Shown: positions 35,216-47,674, counted from the first letter of the stretch. The stretch is 64,000 bases of DNA from Lentinula raphanica (GCA_027919835.1 JANVFP010000059.1:26780-90779), one strand, 5' to 3'. Notes: generated by a model from the letters alone, not told the origin. Numbers and translations: made by a program.

Positions 35216-35594
35216 CCGGCATGGCTACCGCCCAACGAAGGAGGGAGGTGGAAGTTGGGAACGAAGATGGAAAAAGTTGTTCACACCGCTGACGGCGGAT
35301 GATGAGGGGACACTCGCTCCGATTCTACACCGAAAGCAGAAGTTGGTTCGCAGCGCTAAGACACGTTATCAGTTATATAACTGTACTGAATCTACTGATA
35401 AATAGAAAAAGAGTAGTTATCTACCAGTAACTGATAACTGATAACGTGTCTTAGCGCTGCGAACCAACTTCTGCTTTCGGTGTAGAATCGGAGCGAGTGT
35501 CCCCTCATCATCCGCCGTCAGCGGTGTGAACAACTTTTTCCATCTTCGTTCCCAACTTCCACCTCCCTCCTTCGTTGGGCGGTAGCCATGCCGG
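35216..35594. repeat. Perfect 161-bp inverted repeat with 57-bp loop (foldback)
   Basis: The left arm at 35216-35376 starts CCGGCATGGCTACCGCCCAA. The right arm at 35434-35594 is its exact reverse complement; I compared all 161 positions and found no mismatch. The loop, 35377-35433, is AT-rich. An RNA through it would form a very long hairpin. Each arm also holds an open frame (containing HRKQKLVRSAKTRYQL), but opposite strands give the same peptide simply because of the symmetry. It resembles a foldback or palindromic mobile element; no clear target-site duplication is visible at the arm ends. Confidence 0.9.
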
Positions 35595-36685
35595 CAAGTA
35601 TTTTTAATCACCTCAGCCAGTAGACTGCAAATTTTGACACTCGATGTTTAGAACTTCAAGTTCGACTGGTAATCAAATTGACCAGGTTTGAACAGTGCAT
35701 GTCGAATGCAAATACTTCATGAATGAGGTCTCCTAAAAAGAATAGCATTGATTCTCAGTCGAACATAGAACGAAGTTAGCTTGTGCCAGGTATGTCTTGC
35801 ATCCTGGTCAACACATCCAGAAATTCACCTATGACGGTAGCTAGCACTCACTGACCACATCACCTCTCAAAACCACAACCACGCAATGCTTCTTCTCCTG
35901 AACATTTCCTGCCACCTGGTTGGCTTCAGACACCGTTTCAACATCTTCATAAAATGTAGACCTCTTGACGTCTCTTGATTGGCCACGAATTTCAGAGGGA
36001 TGATTCGAAGCTATCCCGGTTCGAAGTCGCAACAATCCGAAAATTTCAGTGTACAATGACACGCCTCTTCCAGTGTATGTGCGTTGGACACAGCAGCTAC
36101 CCTTGCATTGCCTAAAAGTGGTCTACCTGTCTCGGGGTGTTCGTCGCAAACTGATGACAGACCCCTTCCATTGCCATTAATAGAAACTCGAAACACATAT
36201 CATATACGTTCCCTGTATCACTGCCCTACCATCGAACCTTCTCTCCCTCCTTCTCATGCATTTTTAGCCGTTACTCAGCTCATTTTCATCTTCATTTCTA
36301 CAATTTTCATCGATCTTATTCTCCAAATTCGATTTGATTCTTACAAGTAACAAAATCAGTGCAGCCGTTGATTCTCCAACCATGATATCACTTCGTCCAT
36401 GTCGACTAATCGAGAGACTTATCGAATGACTTTACAGCGTTTGTCATAAGTTTGCGGACGATCATTCGCGAAGTGGGAGTCAAGTGGACGGAATTAGCCG
36501 GTCGCGGAGTAGTGAGCAACAGGCAACACATATACAGACTGTCAGACTGCAGTGCTAGTTGTGGTATTGATCGGATTGATTAGCGCTCTCTCCTTTGTCC
36601 TTTGTTCCACAGAATATCATATAAACTCAAGGTGCCCGTTGAAGGGTTTCTCTCTTCGTATCTCATTCTTGGCGAAGGCTTCCCA
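35595..36685. other. Mostly non-coding; weak coding-like frames on the minus strand
   Basis: Minus-strand frames at 36196-36011 (containing HPETGRPLLGNARVAAVSNA) and 36062-35841 (containing VETVSEANQVAGNVQEKKHC) have ordinary composition. They lie in different frames and lack a clear ATG and a clean join. They may be a decayed gene. The last 300 nt should be the promoter of the next gene. Confidence 0.4.
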
Positions 36686-39600
36686 ATGGCAAGCGATACG
36701 AATGGAATCAGAGTTCGTCCCCAGTTCCTAACCATCTGTGGCTACTTCAATTGATGTGATCTGCAGATATCGAGTGAAGAAGCCACTCGCAAGAGGCAGG
36801 ACGAGAACAAAGAGTTTGATATCAATGACCGAGATGTATGCCTTCAATACTTTTCCTTACCCATATAATATATTGAGCTCTTCGACAGAACCTCAAAGTT
36901 CGATTGCTCTATGTAAACGATTCGGACATGCTTCGAATGGAGATGAACAGACTACGAACGGAGCTGGACGGACTACGAAAGGAACTCGATAATGAGCATC
37001 ACTCTGTTGCTCGAGCTTTGCAAGCAAACAATCACCTAGCTGCTCGCCTTGTTGGTACACAAGCAGCTCAAGACGTTCTCATTTCCGAACTGAAGAAACA
37101 GACCCAGACCGAGCCGAAGAAACAGACCCAGACCGTTGTGAGCACATAGTTGCCGTGTAAAGCTCTTCTACTCATGGTTCCTATAGGAGGATATTTTGGC
37201 GACGGACCAAGTGATCACGGTATGTGTATAATGCTCGCACAAGTAACAACACTCTGATGTATCGCAAAGAATATCGAAGAAACGCTGAAACGTCTAGCGA
37301 GACGGAATTCACGGGAAACCACCCAACGAGAACGTGATTTACAGGATGACAACTCCGTTTGTAATTTTGCACTGCTGAAGCGACATCGTGTTAATAACAT
37401 TTGCCTAGTTCCTGATCTATATGACCAACGAGCTGAATTGCAACCTCCAGTCTTTATATGATTCGTATGAAGAGTTGCAACAGGTGAGATCATATGTGAA
37501 AGCACCATGCTTCAATGTCGTGCTCATTGGCTTCAGGAACGCGAACGCATTTCTTTGGAGGGTTCGCCCCATATGAAGGAAGGTACCGACGAGGTGGACA
37601 GCAGCTCGAATGGGGGGCCGGAAAGTATGAACCTTCATGGGTCCGAAAGCAGCAAAGTCAAGGCACTCCGAAGAGATGGGAGTGAATACATGACATGCCT
37701 GTCGATTGGAGGGAAGCAAGTCGACGTCCCTGATTGTGGCGATCCCGGTCGGCTTGAAATGGGCACTGGAGAGGTCGAGACAACCCTCGAGGTATGTTTT
37801 GATCGCACTCTTAGGGAAATAACTTTTGAAAACGAATGTTATGGTCGTTTTTCAGATTACAGCCTACGGGACTATTACGGGTCGAACTCAAAATACTCAG
37901 ATCCGGAACCTTCTGATTGGACTAAGTTCTCGTCTTCTGTTCGACAAAGATGACCAAAGTTGGATCCAAGTAAGTAGGGATTATACGCATCTGTACTAGC
38001 TCGACGACTCATGTTCTTCTAGAACTTAGAGTCATTGAAGCGCGTCGAAGAGGAGATCTTCGAACAAGAGCAGATCACGCCTGCATGCTCGGTAGTATCC
38101 GAACTTTTAGAGTTAGAAGAATACAGGCGATGGAGCAACAACCTAGAACAGTTGCTTAAGAATTACTTTCTTGATGAATCGCTGGTAAGATTTCTGGCTC
38201 ATTCTACAGCCGCTTCGTCCGTGGCGCTAAAATCATCGTTTTCAGACTCGGAGCGAGAAGATTGAAGACGAAGAGATAAGCTGGATACAACAGCAACAGC
38301 GCACTCTCGAATCCTTCCTCAAGAGAGGTTACGAGGAACTTTTGGTTAATTATTTTGATTACGGTTGTAGCTGACAACGCTGATCGTCTCACAGGCAAAA
38401 CGTCGAGAAGTTGGCGATCTCCAAGAGAAGAACGAAGGCGTGCAAGAGACGCTTGCGACCCTACAAGACTCACTCAGAGATCAGCAAACGAAGTCTAAGG
38501 AACTCGAAGACCGGTTAACGACGCATCGCGAGGCTGAGGAAGAACGTCATAAAAATTTTGTGCAGAAAGTACGAGCCTCCTTTCATTCAAGTTAAACAAT
38601 CATTCTAAGTATTCATAGGCACGTGAAAAAACCGACGCCCTCAAGAAGAAACTGCAAGATCTGACTACAAAATATAGCGCAAAAAGCGAGGAACTCAGAT
38701 CCAGCCGGCAGGAAATCGCGAGACTTCAAGAATCCGGACAGGAATCCGCAGTGAGTAGCATTGCATGTCTGATTCTGTCCTTACAATACTCACGCCAGTG
38801 CGAACTACAGAACTTGGTTGACAGTCTTCGTGATCAAATCGAGACTATGGAGGTTGGATGCTTGTCCTTCAGACCTCCGTCGTCACTTAACTCTTTGTTA
38901 TATAAAAGGAAACCTATTCTAGCCTCCAAACGCGTTACGACCAACTCGATGAAGATTTGAATAAACAAGAAGTGAAGGCCCGAAACATGGAAACTGCTGC
39001 AGAAGAGAAACAATCCAAACAAAACCAGGAACTTAGGAAACTAAGAGTAGGTCTCAACTTCGTGATACTATTTGATATTCATCACCCTCTAGGAGCAGAT
39101 AAAGACACTTCGTAGTGACAAAGAGCAAACGGTTTCCAGAGTGAGTGTTATCAATTAGCCCGCATCCAATAGAAAAGTTCACCCTTATATAGAGCCGACA
39201 CAACACTTTGGAGGCGGCTTACGAAGTGGAGAAGGTGAGAACCTACTTCGAACAACTTCCTCGCTGCTAATCTGTACTTCGATCTCTCAGAACAAGGCAC
39301 AAGAGAGGCACGAGAAGCTGCTCAGTGCACAAAATGACCTGCTCAATACACAGAAGGAGCATAGAGCTGCTATTCAACAAGCCCAGGTATGTATAGATCA
39401 ACGTAACTTCCCTGAGTCCATGTAGAATGAATTTCCCATAGTTGGCCCAGACAGAAAACACCGGACTCAAGCAGCAGCTAGCTGCTGCCCTCGATGAGAA
39501 CAAGAAGCTCAAGTACGATGTAAATCGACTGGAATCCGCCAACGTGAGACAGGGTCATCAGTCAAACTCTGCCGCCAAAATATCAACCTTACAAGATGAA

Positions 39601-42600
39601 AATTTGTCGAAAGCTCTTCAGAACAGACAACTGCAGTCCATTCTGCGGCAAAACAACGTAGGTTTACTTCTTAGGAATATAGTTCGTAGCCGATTCACCT
39701 GTAACCTCTTCTAGATTGAGTACAACTTAGATACGTCGCCCTCGCGCATGTCCACGAACGCGCCGACGCAAGTTCAAACAATGTCACAAGTGTGTTGGCC
39801 ATCGTTCTGATTTTGAACGTCGATTAATCTGCGACTCGTAGTTTTCTCCGAGTACACCATCCTATAAACCGCATCCTTATTCGCACCATTTGCCGTCGCC
39901 GGCGTTCTCTCCCTCGCCTCAATCGCAATACGTTCCACCCGCTGAAACCATGTCTCAGGTGTGCTGGCTATTTTCACTAGTTGTGTCTGTTGATTGACGG
40001 GTGACTCGTAGTTCGAAACGAATGCGTCGTCTTATGAGACTCCCCCTTCCTGGAATCCGTCGCCGCCGTCGGACTTCTCTCCCTCCAAACCGCAGTCAGC
40101 TCTGAACCCTCCAATCTTACCATTGTTCGGAGGTTTGAAGCGCACGTTAAAAAATGCGCCGGTGGACGCTGAAATCAAGAGGTTGACAAAGCGCAAATAT
40201 ACCCTGAAACAGGTCAGTTTTTTAGACATCGTGAATCGTACAATGAACTGGAAGTACTATTTCATCAGGCTGAGACTGGGCGACGCTTTTCTCCCAAGCC
40301 GAAGACTCCCAAGAAATCTCCGAAGCCAAAGGGACGCTCGTCGAAGAAGAAGAAAAGAGTGTCTAGATACGTAAGTTCAAAAGATCTTGCTTTATCATAC
40401 CTCAGTGTTCAAGTTCTTGTCAGGCGATGAGTTCAGATGAAGACGATTCAGAGGAAGAAGAGGAAGAAGAAGAAGAAGAGCAAGAGGAAGAGCAAGAGCA
40501 AGAGCAAGAGCAAGAGGAAGAGGAAGAGCAAGAGATTGAACTTCCACCAGTGAGTTGTTGCCCTCGTGTTTCCCTCACAACTGAATCTGATTTCTGATTG
40601 ATGCAGCATACTCCGAAGGGAAAGGAGAGAGCATCAAATGCTAAAGAAAAGGTATGTTCGAACTGGCCTGTTCCTATGCAGACGTTAATGACTTTGACAG
40701 AGTGGATCCCAAAAACCTTCACCCCGTAAACTCAAGCCAGCCACCAAACCATCGAGCGATAGGGATAAGGGTGACGGAACTGGAGGTGATCCCAGAAAAA
40801 TGGATGAAAGTGATAACGATGACCAAGGAATTGGCGGTGGAAGTAGCGGTGGAAGTGGCGGTGGTGGAGGGGCCGGAAATGGTGGGAGTGGAGGCGCTGG
40901 TGCTAGTAATAATAATGGTGGCGGTGGTGGATGGGGACAATGGGGCATGAGCAGTGGGGGCAGTGGAAGTGCATGGGGATGGGGTCAATGGAGTAGTAGC
41001 GGTGAAGGCAGACTTGGAAGTATTGGCAGAGTTGGAAGTATCTTTGGTAGAAGCGGTGGAGGCAGAGGTGGAGGTATCTTTGGTAGCGGTGGAGGCAGAG
41101 GTGGAGGTATCTTTGGTAGGAACGGTGGAGGCAGAGGTGGAGGAGGTGGAGGAGGTGGAGGAGGTGGAGGAGGTGGAGGAGGTGGAGGAGGTGGAGGAGG
41201 TGGAGGTGATGGAGGTGATGGAGGTGATGGAGGAGGATGGGGTGATGATAATGCTGGCGAGGGTGAAGAAATCGATGGCGAGATTGGACAGAATGGTGAC
41301 GAGAACGAACAGAGCGACAACGAGAACAAACAGAGCGACACCGAGAACGAACAGAGCGACAACGAGAACAAACAGAGCGACACCGAGAACGAACAGAGCG
41401 ACAACGAGAACAAACAGAGCGACACCGAGAACGAACAGAGCGACAACGAGAACGAACAAAAGGACGAGAACGAACAGAGCGATAACGAGAGCGAACCAAG
41501 TGACGAGGAGAGCGAACAAAGCAGTGATGGGAGCGGATCAAGTGATAGCGAGGGTGAAGAGAGTGATGATGAGGATGATATGGAAGAGAGCGACAAACCC
41601 GTCGTGGCAGAAAAATGGCTGTCGATGCGCTACCCCAAGAAGAAGAAATTCAGTCGAAAGCAGATAAAACGGAATGTCAACGTGAGTTTCGTCTTTGCCT
41701 CACCTCATAAACAGCATCTTCTTAACACTCGAACAGGACTTCTCTCGAGAACTGTACCAAAAGGCTTTGCATATCAAAAAAGCATATGAAGTGGTACAGG
41801 TTCAACCCACTCCTCCGGACCGCTTACGAGCTCACCAGCGTGGTGACAAGGATGGCGGGCCCAAGTTGGTAAACACGACTCTTGACTGGAATGGCCTGTC
41901 AGCGGCGCAGATGAGGAATTCGAAATGGAATAACGCCCTGATCTCCCGACTTGCTCGCGAAGCGCACCGAGTTTATTCGCTGATCCCAGATGGACGCTTT
42001 GGGAAGTCTCAGACCAGGAGCAAGTGGAAGTCTTCATTCAAAACGAGGTTCACGAAATTTTACAAAAACATCGAAAACTATCGACAGCTTCCGGGCGAGA
42101 CGCAAGCAGATAGAGAAAAACGATTGGTGGCTAAATATGACAAAGGCGCAAAGTCAAGTAAAATCTCAAGTACCCGTCATTGGGTGAGTGTTTTCTCGTC
42201 GTCTTTCAGCCAATGCTTACCATCGTTGTGAATATGTTATAGAAACACAAAGCTAGGAAAAGTGCTGCTGCAACCATGATTCAGATCTCTCGAGATACGC
42301 ACGACGAAGATGGCGTAAAATTCTGGACGTATGCTCTTGACGCAGTCAAGATACTGGGCGAGCGCGGCATGTCCGATGAAGAAGATGGGGAGGAGGACGT
42401 CATTATCGACGGAGTTCAAACGAAGCAGGATGTGAAGCTGGTCACTGTACTGTGGTTTCGACACGAGTCCTTCCGAGACCTCTTCCAGCTCGTTGACCAA
42501 ACACCCAAAGCCGAAGACAAAATCTTCAGCCAACAGGGACGCCACCAAGTCAAAAGAGTGCGCTCTGACATCGTGGACAATCGAAAACCACCGCCTGGTT

Positions 42601-42710
42601 ATCCGAAGCAGGTTTTCCGTCCAGAATACTTACAGAAACTACTTCCTCACGAGAAGGAGGATCTCAAATTCAAGAAGTCAGACTTCGTGATTCTCGAATT
42701 TGTGGCTTAG
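36686..42710 (+). CDS. Large multi-exon coiled-coil protein with acidic, Gly-rich and conserved C-terminal regions
   Basis: More than 20 exons, almost all split between codons, join to about 1,550 residues. The first exon is nine codons (MASDTNGIR); ISSEEATRKRQDENKEFD and then NLKVRLLYVNDSDMLRMEMN follow. Long coiled coils fill the first half (for example LRTELDGLRKELDNE and AREKTDALKKKLQDLTTKY). Next come Ser/Pro-rich repeats (TMSQ, FSPS), a basic stretch (KPKTPKKSPKPKGRSSKKKK) and a Glu run. A Gly-rich region with a long Gly run follows, then 14-residue acidic repeats (DNENKQSDTENEQS). The last 300 residues are well folded in appearance, with LDWNGLSAAQMRNSKWN, GERGMSDEEDGEEDV and HESFRDLFQLVD. 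They match a domain I know from many Agaricomycete proteins of unknown role. Location and function are unknown; chromatin or scaffold work is a guess. It could be two fused genes, but no stop or start separates the parts. Confidence 0.72.
41136..41240 (+). repeat. GGAGGT-type triplet repeat coding for poly-Gly
   Basis: An almost uninterrupted run of GGA/GGT codons inside the large coiled-coil gene encodes more than 20 Gly. Strong strand asymmetry makes all three frames open on both strands. Confidence 0.85.
41316..41456 (+). repeat. 42-bp in-frame tandem repeat, 3.4 copies
   Basis: Units start at 41316, 41358 and 41400, each coding DNENKQSDTENEQS, followed by a shorter fourth part. Each unit itself is two diverged 21-bp halves. 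Near-identity between units points to recent slippage or recombination. Confidence 0.88.
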
Positions 42711-44219
42711 GAAGAAGTATCAGGAAATTCCAGGGCGTAGAGAATACCAGACGAGCTAATCATTTTGGCGTTTCAGGTGTAATCGAACTACTATGAATTG
42801 TTTCGTAGAATGTTTCCTCGTGGATCTGTAATACTATAAGAAAGCACATCGCTGTTTGACCTTCTATCTGTGTGATATTCAGTTTAGTCGCCTTGCATTC
42901 ATCGTTTGAGCTACGCCCGCCGATAACCGCTTCTGCGTGAGACATTGAACGTTCTTTGTTTCTAGTAGGCTTAGAACTCACCCATTGCCAGGTGATATTG
43001 AGGGAAGATTTCCCTTTTTCCTCTGCCTCGCCCGGTATGGTACAACTCGAAATCTCAGGACCGGGGCTTATGTGGCCGAATCTACGAAAAACGATGACCC
43101 TTGTTCTCCGTGAGGTTTCTTCTATTCGATGTGGTTCTTCTGGCTAACGATCTCTTCTACGCTCAGCATAGCTGTGAAACGGCGATACTACTACGATCAC
43201 CGTGCAGGCTGTCCTCATGAATCATGGCATCAATGATTCAGGAAAAAATCTCTTAACAATCCCGAAGGAAAAACAACGCGGTGAAAAAGTGGGTCTCGAC
43301 CTTTACGGAGGGGTAACCTGGGGTAACTAGTGCCCAGTATGAGCAGATATGCGGTAGATAGCTGATTTTCTTGCTAGTCCGATACTTTTCGACAAAATCT
43401 ACGAAGCATCGCGAGACTTTTACTTTGCCCTGAGTTCTGCACTGGTCTGTACGTCTTGCTACAGCCTTTGTACTTAACCCTCAACCCAGGACAGAACCAA
43501 GTGTCCTTGGGCAGGTCGCGTTAGTTGCTCAGTCCGAGAGGTCTGTAGAGTTGTCGTGATTCGAGGGAAGCCGTACTCGATGCGCGACACAGGACCTTAC
43601 CATTCTTCCTTACGCCTTCCCTCGCGTTCCTTATATGTTGAAATGTTCCGACCTTTATCCATCGAGATGGGGGGTTCTTGTTAGTTGGGAATGTTTAATT
43701 CATCTAAACCGGGCAGATCCTCCGCTGACCAGGGAATGAGTGAGCGAGTTCATCCTCTTGACCTACTGCGGCTAAACAAGTCAGTGAATGATAGGTTCAG
43801 CTTCTTGTCCGTCTTCCGTAAGGCTCGCGGCCGTGTCGACTAAAAGCAGATAACTGCAGCCATAGAAACCAAATCTATAGATAAAATTGACGGTATGACT
43901 ACAATACGATACGATAGGCAAGTGATTCTATACTGCAAGTCAGTCATAGGTCGAATAATTAAAGAAGTGAAGTACGACTCAGCATACGTGGTAGCAAAAA
44001 GGAACCATAGAAAAGAGGGAGAATAAACAAGGTGAACCGTTGACCAGACATAGTCCAACATAGTTATAGAATTACAGAAAATGTGTGCAAGTAGAAAGGA
44101 ATCAAGGGGTGAGTAGAATGAATGGAACGATGATGGCCCTACGAACTAGTGTCGGGAGCATCCTTCGCACAGCGTTCAACAAGGGGTACAAGTGAAAAAC
44201 AAGACCGTAGTTATTTCTA
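42711..44219. other. 1.5 kb without a gene
   Basis: Only short frames are present, none with splice partners or domains. The stretch lies between the 3' ends of two converging genes, so both 3' UTRs should be here. Confidence 0.6.
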
Positions 44220-45296
44220 TCAGATGTCCTCCTCTGCATCAAGATCAAACGGAAAAGTGGCATCTGGACCCTTGAAATCTAGAGGCCAATCGAGACGACG
44301 ATAGACTGTGGCGTGAAGCCCTTGATCCTTTTGCATATCCTCAACGTCACGCTTGACGTTGTACGCGACAATGGGAGTAAAGTGACCAAAAGCCTGGCGA
44401 CAAGTAGGGCAAAAGCCGTTCTGCTTATTGCCGGACCTTTTCTTAGCGTGTATGGAGATGCAACCACCACAGAAGACATGACCACAGGGAAGGCTAATTA
44501 CATCGTAAGCAATGTGATAATCGGATAGTAGGAAGATACCACTAACATATGGGGGTCACTATAGACATCGAAACAGAGGTCGCACATGGTGCGTTCTTGA
44601 GCAGCTGCACGAATTTCCAGCAAAGTTTGCTCCGCCTGTTGCAACCGCTTCTTAGTATTCTATGAGGAAAGTCGATAAGAAAGACATGACCGTGTCATTG
44701 ATTGATATTGCAGTGACTCACTTCCAGTTCTTTCCGAGTTTTGCGATGTTCGAGTTCAGAGACCTGTTCCTTGCTGAGTACGGGAGCCTATTATGAGTAA
44801 TTAGAAGCCGTATTTTCAACAGTCGAGGCATCACATACCTTCTCAAGCCAAACCACATCGTCATCCGTATCATCCGCTGCCCGCGCTGGCATCTGGGGAG
44901 AGGCAATAGATTGAGACGATCCAGACGAACATGAAGAGCCACCACGCTCAGGGTGCCTTACCTTCAGTTCTTTCCGAGCTTTGCGAATTTGAATCTCGAG
45001 AATCTCTTCCTTGCTGAGTACGGGAGCCTGTAAGTGTGATTAGGTGGCGTGGTTTCAACACAACATACGGAATCAAATACCTTCTCAAGCCAGATCACAT
45101 CGTCATTCTCATCATCCGCTGCGCGCCCCGGCATCTGGGTAGAGTTCCCAGCAAATTGAGAAGAGCCAGCCGAACGCGAATGGTCACGATGTTCGTTACT
45201 TTGAACTCTGGCAGGTGTTTTGATAGGAGCATATGGAGGCATATTCGCAAAATCGCGTGCGGCGGCGATCCGAGAAGTACTATTGATAGGTGCCAT
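44220..45296 (-). CDS. RING-finger protein (probable E3 ubiquitin ligase) with duplicated exon pair
   Basis: About 262 residues run from ATG 45296 (MAPINSTSRIAAARDFANMP) to TGA at 44222-44220. The C-terminal third is a C3HC4 RING: MCDLCFDVYSDPH, ILPCGHVFCGGCI, then FCPTCRQAF. Such fingers bind an E2 enzyme and pass ubiquitin to a target. The N-terminal part contains a duplicated two-exon module. The end of exon 1 plus exon 2 reads PGRAADDENDDVIWLEK and APVLSKEEILEIQIRKARKE. Exons 3 and 4 repeat this as PARAADDTDDDVVWLEK and APVLSKEQVSELEHRKTRKE. The surrounding intron sequences also look alike, so the copy is recent. A helix (LQQAEQTLLEIRAAAQER) links this to the finger. All introns in the repeat are phase 0. 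The target is unknown. Confidence 0.85.
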
Positions 45297-45909
45297 CTAT
45301 AGTGTGTGTGAATACCTAGAATCGGTGCTGATATTAGGTATGAGTGGCAATCACTCACTTGATGATGACTACGAACGAATTGAGCTTAGTAGTAACGAGA
45401 TGAAGATGTTTCACTCACTGAGCTAAAGTATTAAGGAGGATGTTGTACGACAAGAGGCAGATGAGTGGAAGAGTTCAAGAAGTAGTTCTAGTTTGAAAGA
45501 GGATACTTGAAATCTTATAAAGGTCGGATTCTCTTTGTTCAGGAGTGGCTCATGTACAAAGAGATCCCGTGATCGAGATGCTCAGTTTACAACAGTTGTA
45601 ATATCACTGTCGAAGTCGTCGTCGTATTATAGAAACAGATGTTGCCCAAAGGCCAGGAGAATGTAGGTATAGTATAGCAACGCAGAGGTTAGAAGATGGA
45701 ATTGATCACTGTGTTAGAACTTTGAATGACGACTACAACACAAGTATCATTGAGTAGGGCGCTTAGTACTAGCGCTTGACCCGCCAAAATGTACGCTACG
45801 CTTTTAGGAACGAGACGGAAATCAGTACATACAATACATGCTACAATGTAGCTAGTTGAGACGGATAGCTGATTCGGGAGAAAATAGCAACTGATAGATA
45901 TTGGAGTAG
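45297..45909. other. Intergenic, no gene seen
   Basis: The stretch contains the RING gene promoter and the 3' flank of the next minus-strand gene. No supported coding sequence is present. Confidence 0.6.
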
Positions 45910-47304
45910 TCATTGATGCCTTCCATCAAATGCCCATCGCAGTACAACCTTTTGAAAAGGCGACAGCTGCACTCTAGACTGGTCGAAGATCATGTCCACA
46001 AGCGCGGTACTATCCAAATTCTGCACACACTTGAACTGTGCATCGGATATTACACCCAGACTTATCGCTGCAGGTATCAAATGCTCTATGTGGAGCTCGT
46101 TGAAGCGCCTGGAAAGGAGAGAAGGCAATTCCTGCGGCGTGTAGACATTGTTTCGTTCTTGGCAGGTGTAAAGCTTCGCCAAGTACCGTTGGATTTCAGA
46201 TACCTGTGAAGAAGTTGGGTTAGTGAACTCGATTCAAATAGTCACAATGCACGATGTTCCTACCGTCACTCCCTGTTTGAGATGGTATCTCTTCTGTGGA
46301 AAGGATGATCAACACTCAAGACGAAACACCATGAGTAAGCAGACTTACTCCGTGCTTCCTCAGCGCACTTCCAAAAGATGCCCTTTCAAAAGGGGTCAAC
46401 TCAGTGAGATCAAAGAGCTCATTGACTTCCTTGGGGTCAAGTAACGCAAGGGTATCAAGGTCAAGATCATTGCAAATTCCCAAATTAAGAATCGCGCCTT
46501 CATCAACACATGCTTTTTCAAGAAGTGCGTAGAGACGTCGAGAATCAAAGTTCGGGTTTCTGGACGAACGAGGCAGGGTTGAGATACGATGCCAGAATTT
46601 CTTTGAGAGTATGACTGAGATTCCTGGAAAACAGCCGGTCTCAGGGCTAACTATATAACGGAAGATTCTCTCAATTACCTTTAGAAGGAGAGATCCAGAA
46701 TCGGATTGCGATTTTTTGATCGAACGTAGAGGTGGAGGCTTTCTTCCGATATATTTCTGTGGATTGTTGGATGCCGAATCATTCTGACGCGGAAGTGATA
46801 ACTTACGCGTCCACCAGCTTGTGTTCCAACGTGAGCAGGAGTGATGGGTAAAGCGTTCTTCAAATTGAAGCGGAGATGCTTTTTGTTGAATCCAACCCAT
46901 ATGTCAAAGTATGTCTCGATAGCCCAGCGATCAACTAGAACATTCAATGTGCGCTGGTCTTCGATGATCTGGAAGGTAACAGTGAGTGAGATGGTGTATC
47001 ACAACCGCGAGGTTCAGATGATTAGTCACCTTTGTAGCGAACACCTCCCACTTGTTTCTATCCTGTTCGTGATGTAATTGATGTTTGTCGAGATCGAACT
47101 CGCGCGCAAAGCGTCTCACAAGATTCTAGTAGATTCATTGTTGGTTCATACACCTCAGGTTGACAAGATTCTAAAACGACTCGCCTTGAAAGCCTCAAAC
47201 TCGAGATCCGTGATTGGCATCAATTTTCGCAGCTCGGAAAGAGTGAAATGTTGATTGGGTCTGAAAGAAGATGGCCGTTGGCTAGGGCTAATATTGCTTT
47301 GCAT
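45910..47304 (-). CDS. Protein with two similar C-terminal helical repeats, unknown
   Basis: About 370 residues, assembled from ATG 47304 (MQSNISPSQRPSSFRPNQHF) to a TGA ending at 45910. Blocks in order: LSELRKLMPITDLEFEAFK, NLVRRFAREFDLDKHQLHHE, IIEDQRTLNVLVDRWAIETY, KYIGRKPPPLRSIKKSQSDS, then two related segments. The first runs from LYALLEKACVDEGAIL to LTPFERASFGSALRKHG, the second from LLSRRFNELHIEHLIPAAIS to LSPFQKVVLRWAFDGRHQ. Each has a helical stretch ending in an L-[TS]-P-F-[EQ] turn and another helix, so it may be an SAM-like pair. I am not certain of that fold. The first intron would need a GC donor (GCGAGT), and one segment before NPNFDSRR is read straight through. The start could lie further upstream. 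Function unknown. Confidence 0.6.
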
Positions 47305-47674
47305 GAGAGCGAAAACTACTGTAGTCTGTCGTGGTTTGGTCAACCCAGGAATCAACAAAAGTTCGGCATGATGAAAATCACGCACCACGTGATTTCGGAA
47401 GGAAAATTCCCAGATCCGAGTCCCGACCACACATCTAACATCTCCTGCTCTTTAGTCTTCTGGTTTGCGTGTACTCAAGCGTCAACCTCATAATTAGAGT
47501 GGATCCTACTTATGGTGAAGCGGCATAATCGATATGTAGCACGTTTTCAATAACCACCCTCGTAAGCCGGTAGTAATTAGTATAAATGTAAGTCCGTCTC
47601 TATCATCTCGCTATAATTCATGTACCGCACAATACTACGCTTCTATGAAGACAAGTCTCCTCGAGAAGTTCTCT

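Noticed and set aside
40719..41596. Long minus-strand frames (266, 212 and 203 codons) rich in Val/Leu, His/Leu or Pro/Ser
   Set aside because: They are mirror images of the GGT/GGA and GACAACGAG repeats in the plus-strand gene; composition follows the repeat and no splice or start signals support them.
43310..43345. A repeated GGGGTAACCTGGGGTAACT-like motif that recalled a telomere-type sequence
   Set aside because: Only two units and not the usual fungal TTAGGG repeat; no subtelomeric context.
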